A DNA stretch of 64,000 nt from assembly GCF_026552795.1 (NCBI RefSeq), contig NZ_JANFPI010000001.1, forward strand, positions 62,001 to 126,000. Reading direction: 5' to 3'. The notes beneath the pieces are model-generated. The model was not told the DNA's origin and did not search any database. It worked only from the letters and a program-made list of their open reading frames with translations. Positions 26,675 through 35,512 of the stretch are shown here, one piece after another (within the stretch, counting starts at the first letter, position 1; each line of letters opens with the position of its first letter). This DNA comes from Ectorhizobium quercum. Lineage in GTDB: Bacteria; Pseudomonadota; Alphaproteobacteria; Rhizobiales; Rhizobiaceae. A program made the translations under genes and the position numbers.

Positions 26675-27805
26675 ATGACTCACTACGATCTCGCCGTGGT
26701 CGGCGCCGGCATTGTCGGTCTGGCGCATGCGCTGGCTGCGGCACGGCGCGGCAAGCGCGTCGTCGTCCTCGAGCGCGACGTGCAGGCGAACGGCGCTTCG
26801 GTGCGCAATTTCGGCTTCGTGACCGTCACCGGCCAGGAAGCCGGCGATTGCTGGGAAAAGGCCCGCCGGGCGCGGGATGTCTGGGCCGAGGTCGCCGCCG
26901 CGGCGAAGATCCCGGTCCTGCTCAACGGTCTGGTTCTCACCGCCCGCCTGTCGGAATCGGAAGCGGTGATCGACGCCTTCCTGAAGACGCCGATGGGCGA
27001 GCAATGCCGCAGGATCGACTATCCGGAGGCGCTCGACTTCGTGCCGGCGCTGCGCCGGGAGGCCGTTGCCACAGCGCTCTACAGCCCGCACGAGATCCGC
27101 GTCGAATCGCGGACGGCGATCCCACTCGTGGCGAAGTACCTCGCCGAACGCTACGGGGTGGACTACCGCTGGCAGACCAGCGTCACGTCGGTCGCGCCGC
27201 CCGTAATCGAGACGCCCGCCGGCATCGTCGAGGCCGAGGCGGCCGTCGTCTGCGCCGGCGACGATTTCAATGGCCTCTTTCCCGGGCGCATCGCCGCCTA
27301 CGGCCCCACCCGCTGCAAGCTCCAGATGCTGCGCGTGAAACCCGCCGCGCCCGTGTCCTTCCGGACCGCGGTCCAGTCCGATCTGGGGCTCGGCCGCTAT
27401 CTCGGCTATTCCCTTCTGCCGGAGGCGCAGGCGCTCAAGGCCCGTCTCGACGCGGAATGGACGGCTCATCGCCAGAATGGCATCCACCTGATCGTCACCC
27501 AGTCGGCGGACGGCTCCTTCGTGGTCGGCGACAGTCACCATTATGCGCCGACGCCCGATCCCTTCGCGAGCGAGGCGGTCGACCGGCTCATTCTCGACGA
27601 GTTCGACGCCGTTCTCGATCTGCCCAGCCGCACCGTCACCGAACGCTGGGTCGGCACCTATGCCTCCGCGCCGGACCGCTGGCGCTTCACCGACAGGCCC
27701 TCTGATGCCGTGCGCATCAGCGTCGTCACCGCCGGCTGCGGCGCATCCACCGCCTTCGCCATCGGCGAGGAAACCATCGCCGACCTTTATGGAGATGCCT
27801 CATGA
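26675..27805 (+). CDS. FAD-dependent amine oxidoreductase (TIGR03364-like)
   Basis: A 376-residue DAO-family flavoprotein. The dinucleotide motif VVGAGIVGLAHALAAARRGK is at residues 8-27, then VLERD, and NGASVRNFGFVTVTGQ, a signature of the TIGR03364 group often found beside phosphonate genes. The C-terminal VTAGCGASTAFAIGEETI ends the FAD domain. Its stop overlaps the ATG of phnX (ATGA), a strong sign of a shared pathway. The likely reaction is oxidative deamination of 2-aminoethylphosphonate or an N-methyl derivative to phosphonoacetaldehyde, replacing PhnW. The family is clear; the substrate is inferred from phnX. Confidence 0.85.
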   Translation: MTHYDLAVVGAGIVGLAHALAAARRGKRVVVLERDVQANGASVRNFGFVTVTGQEAGDCWEKARRARDVWAEVAAAAKIPVLLNGLVLTARLSESEAVIDAFLKTPMGEQCRRIDYPEALDFVPALRREAVATALYSPHEIRVESRTAIPLVAKYLAERYGVDYRWQTSVTSVAPPVIETPAGIVEAEAAVVCAGDDFNGLFPGRIAAYGPTRCKLQMLRVKPAAPVSFRTAVQSDLGLGRYLGYSLLPEAQALKARLDAEWTAHRQNGIHLIVTQSADGSFVVGDSHHYAPTPDPFASEAVDRLILDEFDAVLDLPSRTVTERWVGTYASAPDRWRFTDRPSDAVRISVVTAGCGASTAFAIGEETIADLYGDAS

Positions 27806-28578
27806 CCCGCTTCAAGGCCGCTATTTTCGACTGGGCCGGAACCATGATCGATTTCGGTTCCTTCGCGCCGATGGGGGCCTTCGTGGAAACCTTCGCCCGG
27901 TTCGGCGTCGAAACCTCCATCGCCGACGCCCGCAAGCCGATGGGCCTGCCGAAGCGCGCCCATATCGCGGCCATGCTGGCCGATCCGGCGATCGCAGCGC
28001 GCTGGACGGCGGCGCAGGGCAGCGCCCCGGACGAGGTGGCGATCGACGCCGTCTACGCGCTGTTCGTTCCGCTCAACGAGAAGGTCGTGACGGATTATTG
28101 CACGCTCATTCCCGGCGCCCTGGAGGCTGTCCGCTATTGTCGCGGCAAGGGCATGAAGATCGGCTCGACCACCGGCTATACCCGCTCGATCATGGAGCGG
28201 GTACTGCCGCTGGCGAAGGAACAGGGCTACGAGCCGGACAACCTGATCTGCGCCGACGACCTTCCCTATGGCCGCCCGACGCCCTACGGCATGTACAAGT
28301 GCTTCCTCGATCTCGAGGTCTTTCCGGCCGGTGCGGTGCTGAAAGTGGACGATACCGAGCCGGGCATCGCCGAAGGCGTCGCCGCCGGCTGCGTGACGGT
28401 CGGCCTGACGCTTTCCGGCAACGAGGCGGGGCTGACGCCGGAGGAGGTTGCAGCACTTTCGCCCGACGCGCGCCGGAACCTGCACGAAAGGATCGCCGGC
28501 AAGCTGAAGGCCGCCGGCGCCGATCACGTGCTCGAAACCGTCGCCGATCTGCCGGCGCTTCTGCAAACGCTGGAGTGA
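27802..28578 (+). CDS. phnX: Phosphonoacetaldehyde hydrolase (phosphonatase)
   Basis: A 258-residue HAD-superfamily enzyme that breaks the C-P bond of phosphonoacetaldehyde to give acetaldehyde and phosphate. The nucleophile is D10 in FDWAGTMID, and the Schiff-base lysine unique to this family is K51 in MGLPKRAHI; both catalytic residues are present. IGSTTGYTRSIM and the metal motif KVDDTEPGIAEG follow. The length matches the family (about 260). It overlaps the FAD oxidoreductase gene. High confidence; acetaldehyde and phosphate would enter central metabolism. Confidence 0.94.
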   Translation: MTRFKAAIFDWAGTMIDFGSFAPMGAFVETFARFGVETSIADARKPMGLPKRAHIAAMLADPAIAARWTAAQGSAPDEVAIDAVYALFVPLNEKVVTDYCTLIPGALEAVRYCRGKGMKIGSTTGYTRSIMERVLPLAKEQGYEPDNLICADDLPYGRPTPYGMYKCFLDLEVFPAGAVLKVDDTEPGIAEGVAAGCVTVGLTLSGNEAGLTPEEVAALSPDARRNLHERIAGKLKAAGADHVLETVADLPALLQTLE

Positions 28579-28597
28579 GCGGCGGGCCGAAGGCGCG

Positions 28598-29116
28598 TCA
28601 GAGTTCCTTCACCGATTGCATCACGACCGAGGTCGACGTGCTGGCCACATGCGGCAGGCTGGAAATCTTTTCGCCCAGCACCTCCCGGTAGCGGCGGATG
28701 TTCTGCGTCCTGACCTTCAGCAGATAGTCGAAACGCCCGGCGATCATGTGGCATTCCTCCACCTCGCGGATCCTGCGGACCGCCCGGTTGAACTCCTGAA
28801 GCGCGTCCTCGCGCGTGTCGGTCAGCTTGACTTCCGCGAAGGCGACGTGATCGAGGCCGAGCTTGCGGGTGTTGAGCACCGCCCGGAAGCCGAGAATGAA
28901 GCCGTCCTCGATCAGTCGCCTGAACCGGGCCGTCACCGGCGTCTTCGAAAGGCCGACCTTTTCGGCAAGCTCGGTGACGGAAATCCGCCCGTTTTCCGCG
29001 ACCGTATCGAGGATCTTCATATCGAACTGGTCGAGTTCACCTTCTTTTGACTGTTCCAGGGTGAAAATTCCTTCAATAATCGAAAAATATGGTGATTGAG
29101 AATAGGAAATCACCAA
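28598..29116 (-). CDS. Lrp/AsnC family regulator, probable putA regulator
   Basis: A leucine-responsive-type regulator: helix-turn-helix DMKILDTVAENGRISVTELAEKVGLSKTPVTARFRRLIEDG, then the RAM ligand domain with AFAEVKLTD and ECHMIAGRFDYLLKVR. It is divergent from putA, as are the PutR activators of rhizobia, which sense proline. The open frame starts with TTG at 29116, but a dyad at 29089-29116 overlaps this and most Lrp proteins begin 10-15 residues before the first helix. The true start may therefore be downstream, e.g. CTG near 29059, since no ATG lies before residue 33. The end is secure, the start is not. Confidence 0.82.
   Translation of the reverse strand: MVISYSQSPYFSIIEGIFTLEQSKEGELDQFDMKILDTVAENGRISVTELAEKVGLSKTPVTARFRRLIEDGFILGFRAVLNTRKLGLDHVAFAEVKLTDTREDALQEFNRAVRRIREVEECHMIAGRFDYLLKVRTQNIRRYREVLGEKISSLPHVASTSTSVVMQSVKEL
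29089..29116. promoter_or_regulatory. Dyad between lrp-type gene and putA
   Basis: ATGGTGATT (29089-29097) and AATCACCAA (29108-29116) form an 8-of-9 inverted repeat with a 10-bp spacer, a size suited to an Lrp-family dimer. Possible operator for proline-responsive control of putA. Confidence 0.5.
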
Positions 29117-29138
29117 ATCAAAGTCCAGACATTCTGCG

Positions 29139-29160
29139 TGGATCGGTTATTCTCGATCCA
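29139..29160. promoter_or_regulatory. Second dyad upstream of putA
   Basis: TGGATCG (29139-29145), an 8-nt spacer, CGATCCA (29154-29160). It lies in the putA leader and could be a second regulator site or an RNA hairpin. Confidence 0.4.
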
Positions 29161-29225
29161 TGATGCACCGGCGCAGGAAAGCTGCGGTATCGTGCTCGCC
29201 TCGCACAGGATTTCGGACCACGGAT

Positions 29226-32200
29226 ATGACGGACACCCTCGAGGGCGGCGCTGCCGCCGGACCTTTCGCCGATTTCGCCGCCCCGCTTTCGCCGCGCACG
29301 CCGCTGCGCCGGGCGATCACCGCCGCCTGCCGCCGTCCCGAGGCGGAATGCCTGAAGCCGCTTCTGGAGGCGGCGACGCTGCCGGACGAGCTGCGCGGCC
29401 GGGTCCGCGATACGGCCCGCGGCCTCATCGTCGCGCTGCGCGCCAAGCACAAGGGCACGGGCGTGGAGGGTCTTGTGCAGGAATATGCGCTCTCCAGCCA
29501 GGAAGGCGTGGCGCTGATGTGCCTTGCCGAGGCGCTGCTGCGCATTCCCGACGATGCGACGCGCGACGCGCTGATCCGCGACAAGATTTCGGAAGGCGAC
29601 TGGAAGTCCCATATCGGCGGCGGCCGGTCGCTGTTCGTCAATGCCGCCACCTGGGGGCTCGTCGTCACCGGCAAGCTCACCGCGACCGTCAGCGACAGCG
29701 GCCTTTCGGCGGCGCTGACGCGGCTGATCGCCCGCTGCGGCGAACCGGTCATCCGCCGCGCCGTCGACATGGCGATGCGCATGATGGGCGAGCAGTTCGT
29801 GACCGGCGAGACCATCGAAGAGGCCTTGAAGCGCGCGCGGGTGCGCGAGGCGCAGGGGTTCCGCTACTCCTACGACATGCTCGGCGAGGCGGCGACCACG
29901 GCGGAAGACGCGGCGCGCTATTATCGCGATTACGAGCAGGCCATCCATGCCATCGGCAAGGCGTCCGGCGGGCGCGGCGTCTATGAGGGACCGGGCATCT
30001 CCATCAAGCTGTCGGCGCTGCATCCGCGCTACACCCGCGCCCAGCCGGGCCGTGTGCTGAACGAACTGCTGCCGTCCGTGAAGGCCCTGATGCTGATCGC
30101 GAAATCCCACGATATCGGCGTCAACATCGACGCCGAGGAAGCCGACCGGCTGGAGCTTTCGCTCGACCTTCTGGAACGGTTGGCGCTCGATCCCGACCTG
30201 GCCGAATGGGACGGCCTCGGCTTCGTGGTGCAGGCCTACGGCAAGCGCTGCCCCTTCGTCCTCGATTTCATCATCGATCTGGCCCGGCGGGCGAAGCGCC
30301 GCATCATGGTGCGGCTGGTCAAGGGCGCCTACTGGGATTCGGAGATCAAGCGCGCCCAGGTCGACGGACAGGCCGATTTTCCGGTCTATACCCGCAAGGT
30401 GCATACGGATGTCGCCTATGTCGCCTGCGCGAGGAAGCTTCTGGCCGCGACCGATGCCGTCTTTCCGCAATTCGCCTCGCACAACGCCCAGACGCTGGCG
30501 ACGGTCCATCACCTCGCCGGCCCGGATTTCCATGTCGGCAAGTTCGAGTTCCAGTGCCTGCACGGCATGGGCGAGCCGCTTTACGAGGAGGTCGTCGGCC
30601 CCGCCCGCCTGAACCGCCCCTGCCGGGTCTATGCGCCCGTCGGCACCCACGAGACGCTGCTCGGCTATCTTGTCCGCCGCCTGCTGGAGAACGGTGCGAA
30701 TTCCTCCTTCGTCAACCGCATCGCCGACCCGAACGTGACGGTGGACGAACTGACCGCCGATCCGGTCGACCGCGTTCTGGCCATGCCGGAGCCGGGTGCC
30801 CGTCATGACAGGATAGCGCTGCCGAAGGACGTGCTGGGTTCGACCCGCATCAATTCTGCCGGCTACGACCTGTCCGACGAGGATACGCTTGCAGTTCTCA
30901 GCCGGGAATTCGCGGCCAGCGCCGCGAGGCCGCGGACCGCTGGACCGATGCTTGCCGCCTCCACGGCGGTGGAAGGGGAAACCCGCCCGGTCCGCAACCC
31001 GGCCGACCATGCCGATGTCGTCGGCTCGGTGACGGAGGCGTCGGAGGATGCGGCGCGCGCGGCAGCGGCGCAGGCCGCCGCCGGCGCTGCCGATTGGGCT
31101 GGCGTGCCGGCCCGGGAGCGCGCCGTCCTTCTGGAACGCGCCGCCGATCTCTTTCAGGAGCACACGCCGGACCTGATGGCGCTGACCGTGCGCGAGGCGG
31201 GAAAATCGGTTCCCAACGCGATTGCCGAGGTGCGCGAGGCCATTGATTTCCTGCGCTACTACGCCGAACAGGCCAAGCTGACGCTCGGGCCCGTCCACAG
31301 GCCGCTCGGGCCGGTCGTCTGCATCAGTCCGTGGAACTTCCCGCTGGCGATCTTCACCGGGCAGGTTGCCGCCGCGCTCGTCGCCGGCAATCCGGTTCTG
31401 GCGAAGCCGGCGGAGGAAACCCCGCTGATCGCGGCGGAGGCCGTGCGCCTGCTGCACGAGGCCGGCATTCCGCGTCCGGTCCTGCAATTGCTGCCGGGCG
31501 ACGGCCGCATCGGTGCCGCGCTGGTGGCGGCCCCGCAAACGGCGGCGGTGATGTTCACCGGTTCCACGGAGGTGGCCCGCCTCATCCGCACGACGCTTGC
31601 GGGCCGCGTCTCGGCGTCGGGCAAGCCCGTTCCGCTGATCGCCGAGACCGGCGGCCAGAACGCCATGATCGTCGATTCCTCGGCGCTTGCCGAACAGGTG
31701 GTCTTCGATGTCATCGCCTCGGCCTTCGACAGCGCCGGCCAGCGCTGCTCGGCCCTGCGCGTGCTCTGTATCCAGGAGGATGTGGCAGAGCGCACGCTCG
31801 CCATGCTGAAGGGGGCGCTGAAGGAGCTTTCGATCGGCCGCACCGACAGGATCGATGCCGATATCGGCCCGGTCATCACGGCAGAGGCGCGCGAAACCAT
31901 CGAGGCGCATGTGGAGCGCATGCGCGCCGCCGGCTGCCCGGTCGAGCGCCTGCCGCTGCCGCCGGAAACGGCGAAGGGCACCTTCGTCGCCCCGACGATC
32001 GTCGAAATCCGCTCGCTGTCGGAACTGAAGCGCGAGGTCTTCGGCCCGGTGCTGCACGTGCTGCGCTATCGCCGCGCCGATCTGGACCGGGTGATCGACG
32101 GGATCAATGCCACCGGCTACGGCCTGACCTTCGGCCTGCACACGCGCCTCGACGAGACCATCGCTCATGTCGTGAGCCGGGTGCGCGTCGGCAATATCTA

Positions 32201-32915
32201 CGTGAACCGCAACGTCATCGGCGCCGTGGTCGGCGTGCAGCCCTTCGGCGGGCGCGGCCTTTCCGGCACGGGGCCGAAGGCCGGCGGCCCGCTCTATCTC
32301 GGGCGTCTGGTGGAAGTCGCCCCGGTGCCTCCGCGGCACGGTTCGGTCCATGCCGATCCGGCGGCGGCCGACTTCGCCGCCTGGCTGGGCAGCAAGGGCT
32401 TCGACGATGCCTCGGAAGCCGTCCGCACGCAGGCGGCCGCATCCGGGCTCGGTCTGGAACGCGAATTGCCCGGCCCCGTCGGTGAAAGGAACCTCTATGC
32501 GCTGCACCCGCGCGGCCACATTCTCGTCGTCCCGGCCACCCGGGCCGGCCTGCATGTCGCGGTCGGCGCCGTTCTCTCGACCGGCAACATCGCCGTGATC
32601 GACCGGACCCCGGGTCTGGAAAAGGCGCTGGAGGACGTGCCGGCCACGGTCGCCGCCCGTATCTCCTGGACCACCGACTGGGAGAAGGACGGTCCCTTCG
32701 CGGCCGCGCTCGTCGAGGGCGATGCGCAAAAGGTGCGCGCGGTGTCCGAACGCGTTGCCGCTCTTCCCGGCCCGCTGGTCACGGTCCATGCGGCCTCGTC
32801 CGACGAAGCCGTCCGTGCCGACGGCTGGTGCCTGAACTGGCTTCTGGAAGAGGTCTCCACCTCCGTCAACACCGCCGCCGCCGGCGGCAATGCCAGCTTG
32901 ATGTCCATCGGCTGA
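29226..32915 (+). CDS. putA: Bifunctional proline dehydrogenase / delta-1-pyrroline-5-carboxylate dehydrogenase PutA
   Basis: A 1229-residue enzyme oxidising proline to glutamate in two steps. The N-terminal proline dehydrogenase (about residues 60-480) shows YEGPGISIKLSALHPRY and VRLVKGAYWDSEIKRAQ. The aldehyde dehydrogenase (about 540-1040) shows SPWNFPLAIFTGQVAAAL and the catalytic C841 in GQRCSALR. A C-terminal extension covers the rest, as in the longer PutA class. There is no N-terminal ribbon-helix-helix DNA-binding domain, so regulation falls to the divergent Lrp-type protein. The upstream ATG 29160 is possible; 29226 (MTDTLEGG) fits rhizobial homologues better. Confidence 0.94.
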   Translation: MTDTLEGGAAAGPFADFAAPLSPRTPLRRAITAACRRPEAECLKPLLEAATLPDELRGRVRDTARGLIVALRAKHKGTGVEGLVQEYALSSQEGVALMCLAEALLRIPDDATRDALIRDKISEGDWKSHIGGGRSLFVNAATWGLVVTGKLTATVSDSGLSAALTRLIARCGEPVIRRAVDMAMRMMGEQFVTGETIEEALKRARVREAQGFRYSYDMLGEAATTAEDAARYYRDYEQAIHAIGKASGGRGVYEGPGISIKLSALHPRYTRAQPGRVLNELLPSVKALMLIAKSHDIGVNIDAEEADRLELSLDLLERLALDPDLAEWDGLGFVVQAYGKRCPFVLDFIIDLARRAKRRIMVRLVKGAYWDSEIKRAQVDGQADFPVYTRKVHTDVAYVACARKLLAATDAVFPQFASHNAQTLATVHHLAGPDFHVGKFEFQCLHGMGEPLYEEVVGPARLNRPCRVYAPVGTHETLLGYLVRRLLENGANSSFVNRIADPNVTVDELTADPVDRVLAMPEPGARHDRIALPKDVLGSTRINSAGYDLSDEDTLAVLSREFAASAARPRTAGPMLAASTAVEGETRPVRNPADHADVVGSVTEASEDAARAAAAQAAAGAADWAGVPARERAVLLERAADLFQEHTPDLMALTVREAGKSVPNAIAEVREAIDFLRYYAEQAKLTLGPVHRPLGPVVCISPWNFPLAIFTGQVAAALVAGNPVLAKPAEETPLIAAEAVRLLHEAGIPRPVLQLLPGDGRIGAALVAAPQTAAVMFTGSTEVARLIRTTLAGRVSASGKPVPLIAETGGQNAMIVDSSALAEQVVFDVIASAFDSAGQRCSALRVLCIQEDVAERTLAMLKGALKELSIGRTDRIDADIGPVITAEARETIEAHVERMRAAGCPVERLPLPPETAKGTFVAPTIVEIRSLSELKREVFGPVLHVLRYRRADLDRVIDGINATGYGLTFGLHTRLDETIAHVVSRVRVGNIYVNRNVIGAVVGVQPFGGRGLSGTGPKAGGPLYLGRLVEVAPVPPRHGSVHADPAAADFAAWLGSKGFDDASEAVRTQAAASGLGLERELPGPVGERNLYALHPRGHILVVPATRAGLHVAVGAVLSTGNIAVIDRTPGLEKALEDVPATVAARISWTTDWEKDGPFAAALVEGDAQKVRAVSERVAALPGPLVTVHAASSDEAVRADGWCLNWLLEEVSTSVNTAAAGGNASLMSIG

Positions 32916-32979
32916 GGCAAGCAGATAGGGTCGTTCAGGAAGGCGTGCGAATATATCGAGAAACCCTCTCCTCCTGTCC

Positions 32980-33000
32980 CCCTCGGGCTCGACCCGAGGG
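32980..33000. repeat. REP-like palindrome after putA
   Basis: CCCTCGGG-CTCGA-CCCGAGGG, a perfect 8-bp stem. This type of palindrome recurs in intergenic DNA of many alphaproteobacteria. The 299-bp gap between putA and the next gene shows no convincing gene otherwise. Confidence 0.5.
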
Positions 33001-33214
33001 TCCGTGCCGCACCCGCGGCAGGGCAAAAGAGGGCGGCAGGTCCTTCGCCGGCAATCTGGACAGGCCGCGGAAAGCGCGCCCTTTTTGCAACAGGTCGGAA
33101 ATGGACCGAACCTTTATCTCGCAACTGCGAAATAACCGTTGAGCGGCCCGGGCGGTTGTGCTTTGAGAAACCGCGCCGCAACCGGCGCCTTTCCCAGCCG
33201 CAAAGTGCTTGCCC

Positions 33215-34606
33215 ATGCCGTCCTTTTCCCGCGCCGCCTCGGTATTGTCCCGAAGCCTGATCCTGTTGCTTGCCGCCGCCGTGCTGCTCGCCCATATCGG
33301 CGGCGTCCGGGCGGCCTCGGACGTGGCGCTTGCAGCGCTGGTGGCTTTCGTCATTCTGGAATGGCGCAACCTGCCGCGCCTTGCCCGCCTGTTCGCGGCC
33401 GGATCGGTGGTCGCCGTCGTCGCCGTGCTGTGGCTGAGGCCGGATGCCACGGCGCAGATCGTCTCGGCCATGCGCCAGAGCACCACCTTCGCCTGCCTTC
33501 TCGCCATGCTCGGCGTGCTGCGCTATCCCGCGCGGCGGTCCCGTCTCGTGGCGCGCGCGGCGGCCTGGCTCGTCAGCCGCCGGCCCCGCCATGCCTATGC
33601 GGCGCTCAGCTTCGGCGGTCATTTCCTCAGCCTGTTGTTCAATGTCGGCATCCTGCCCCTGATCGGTGACATGATCCGCAAGGCTGGTGGCCGCTTCGGG
33701 GAAGGGGAGCCGGGCCGGGAGATGATGCTGGCCGGCATGCGCGGCATGTCGCTGATGACGATCTGGTCGCCGATGGGCATCGGCTTTGCCATCGTCACGA
33801 CCTCGACCGCCGGGCTGGACCCGGTGAAGTTCCTGTTCGTCGCCTTTGCCGCCGCGATGATCCTGCTGGCGGTGAGCTGCCTGACGGCCACGCCCGTCGA
33901 ATCGTCGATGAGCGACGAGGAAGCCGCCGCGGCGAAGGATCTGTCGGTCATGCCGCTCCTGCGCATTCTCGCCGCCTGCCTCGCGCTCATGGTCATGACC
34001 ATCGTGCTGCACGACCTTCTTTCTGTGAGCTTCATCGTCGCCACGATCCTGATCCTGCCGGTCTTCAGCGTCGTGTGGCTTCTGCTGGAGGGTGACGGAT
34101 CGGGCCAGCCGGCCACGACGACGCTGCGTATCGGCATGAAGGGCATTTTCGCGACGCTGGCCGACATGCGCACCGAAGCGACCTTCTTCGCCGCGGCGAC
34201 GGTGATCGGCGCGGCGCTGACGATCTTCATCTCCGCCGTTCCGGGGTGGGACAGCATCGCCGAAAGCCGCAGCGCGGGCCTGCCCATCCTCATTCTCTGC
34301 CTGCTGGCCGTGCCCGTCACGGCGGCGCTCGCCATTCCGCACACCATCGTCATCGTGCTTGCCGCGCAGCTTTTCGGCCATAGCCCGCTCGGCGCCGGCC
34401 ATCCGATGGCGCTGGCGCTGGCGCTCACCATCGGCTGGTCGCTCGCCATCGCCGTGTCGCCGGTCAGCGCCACGACGCTGATCACCGCGGCGCAGGCCGG
34501 CGTTCGAAGCCATGTCGTCGGCCTCGTCTGGAACCGGCGCTACGTGCTGATCCAGGCGGCGGTGTCGATCGTGATGGTATCTCTCGCCTATGTGGCGGGC
34601 ATCTGA
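33215..34606 (+). CDS. Polytopic inner-membrane protein, probable transporter
   Basis: A 463-residue hydrophobic protein with roughly 12 membrane segments, which I cannot assign to a named family. The segments AYAALSFGGHFLSLLFNVGILPLIGDMI and LMTIWSPMGIGFAIVTTS in the middle and GWSLAIAVSPVSATTLITAAQAG near the C-terminus look like the re-entrant loops of ion-transporter-superfamily carriers. A charged cytoplasmic loop (SSMSDEEAAAAKD) lies near residue 235. No clear Shine-Dalgarno precedes ATG 33215. It stands alone between putA and a bidirectional terminator. Substrate unknown. Confidence 0.7.
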   Translation: MPSFSRAASVLSRSLILLLAAAVLLAHIGGVRAASDVALAALVAFVILEWRNLPRLARLFAAGSVVAVVAVLWLRPDATAQIVSAMRQSTTFACLLAMLGVLRYPARRSRLVARAAAWLVSRRPRHAYAALSFGGHFLSLLFNVGILPLIGDMIRKAGGRFGEGEPGREMMLAGMRGMSLMTIWSPMGIGFAIVTTSTAGLDPVKFLFVAFAAAMILLAVSCLTATPVESSMSDEEAAAAKDLSVMPLLRILAACLALMVMTIVLHDLLSVSFIVATILILPVFSVVWLLLEGDGSGQPATTTLRIGMKGIFATLADMRTEATFFAAATVIGAALTIFISAVPGWDSIAESRSAGLPILILCLLAVPVTAALAIPHTIVIVLAAQLFGHSPLGAGHPMALALALTIGWSLAIAVSPVSATTLITAAQAGVRSHVVGLVWNRRYVLIQAAVSIVMVSLAYVAGI

Positions 34607-34609
34607 ACG

Positions 34610-34648
34610 AAAAGGCCCCGGCGCGGATCGTCCGGGCCGGGGCCTTTT
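34610..34648. terminator. Bidirectional terminator
   Basis: AAAAGGCCCCGGC (34610-34622) and GCCGGGGCCTTTT (34636-34648), a perfect 13-bp stem with A/T ends on both sides, between the convergent membrane-protein and EfeM-like genes. Confidence 0.9.
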
Positions 34649-34664
34649 GGGGAAGTGGGCCGGG

Positions 34665-35483
34665 TTAGTCGAGGCCGAGCTTGCCGCGCAGCGTCGAAAG
34701 GTCTTCCGCGAGCGTGTTGACGGCGGTGGCCAGAACCTTGCGGTCGTCGTCCGTCAGCTTTTCGTAGGAAACGTAGCCGTCGCCTTCCTTGTACTTGGCG
34801 AGGATCGTATCGACCTTGGCGAAGTTCTCGTCGACCGTCTTCAGGAAGTCGCCTTCCGTCTTCTCGATCAGCGGCCGCACCAGCTCGACGATCTTGTAGG
34901 CGCCGTCGAAATTGCCGCGGAAATCCCACAGGTCGGTATGGCTGTAGCGGTCTTCCTCACCGGAAATCTTGGTCGCGGCCACTTCCTCCATCAGCACCGC
35001 GGCGCCGCCCACCACCTTTTCCGGCGGGAAGGTCAGCCCGGTGATGCGCTCCTTAAGTTCGGTGACATCGGCGAGCAGCTTGTCGGCGACCGGATCGAGG
35101 CCCTCGGTCGAGTTCTTTTCCCAAAGGCCGTACTCGATGCGGTGGAAGCCCGGGAACTCCGGATCGGCCTCGGCCGCCTCGTAGTCGTCGGCGCGCGAGT
35201 CGATGGCGACGTCGAGATCGCTGAACAGTTCCGCGATCGGCTCGATCGCCTCGTAGGACAGGCGGGTGGGGGCGAACAGCGCTTTCGCCTTCTCGACATC
35301 GCCGGCCTTCACGGCGGCGGTGAAGGCCGTGGTGTCCTCGACCAGCTTTTCGAGCTTTTCCGAGACGTAGATCTTGTATTCGGCGATCGGCTCGACGAGA
35401 TCGAGCGTTGCCGTCTGCGCGAAGGCGGAGGCGGAAAGGAAGAGCGTCAGCGCCGTGGCGCCGAAGATTTGCCTGATGGTCAT
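34665..35483 (-). CDS. EfeM/EfeO-like imelysin-family periplasmic protein
   Basis: A 272-residue secreted protein with a Sec signal peptide (MTIRQIFGATALTLFLSASAFAQ, residues 1-23) followed by an EfeM/M75 peptidase-like four-helix domain. The metal motif GFHRIEYGLW (HxxE) is near residue 114, and RYSHTDLWDFRGNFDGA follows. It lacks the cupredoxin domain of the neighbouring efeO, so it is a second, shorter EfeO-type iron-binding protein. It is 29 bp downstream of efeB in the same direction. This four-gene form (U-O-B-M) suggests two periplasmic iron-binding components. Confidence 0.85.
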   Translation of the reverse strand: MTIRQIFGATALTLFLSASAFAQTATLDLVEPIAEYKIYVSEKLEKLVEDTTAFTAAVKAGDVEKAKALFAPTRLSYEAIEPIAELFSDLDVAIDSRADDYEAAEADPEFPGFHRIEYGLWEKNSTEGLDPVADKLLADVTELKERITGLTFPPEKVVGGAAVLMEEVAATKISGEEDRYSHTDLWDFRGNFDGAYKIVELVRPLIEKTEGDFLKTVDENFAKVDTILAKYKEGDGYVSYEKLTDDDRKVLATAVNTLAEDLSTLRGKLGLD

Positions 35484-35512
35484 GTCGTAGTCTCCAGTCG
35501 GGTTGGGGTTCG

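Noticed and set aside
29118-33026. Antisense frame of about 1300 codons across putA
   Set aside because: Shadow of putA; low-complexity Arg/Gly/Asp content and no recognisable domains.
32916-33214. Possible coding frame after putA
   Set aside because: Only a continuation of an alternative frame of putA and a REP-like palindrome; nothing gene-like.
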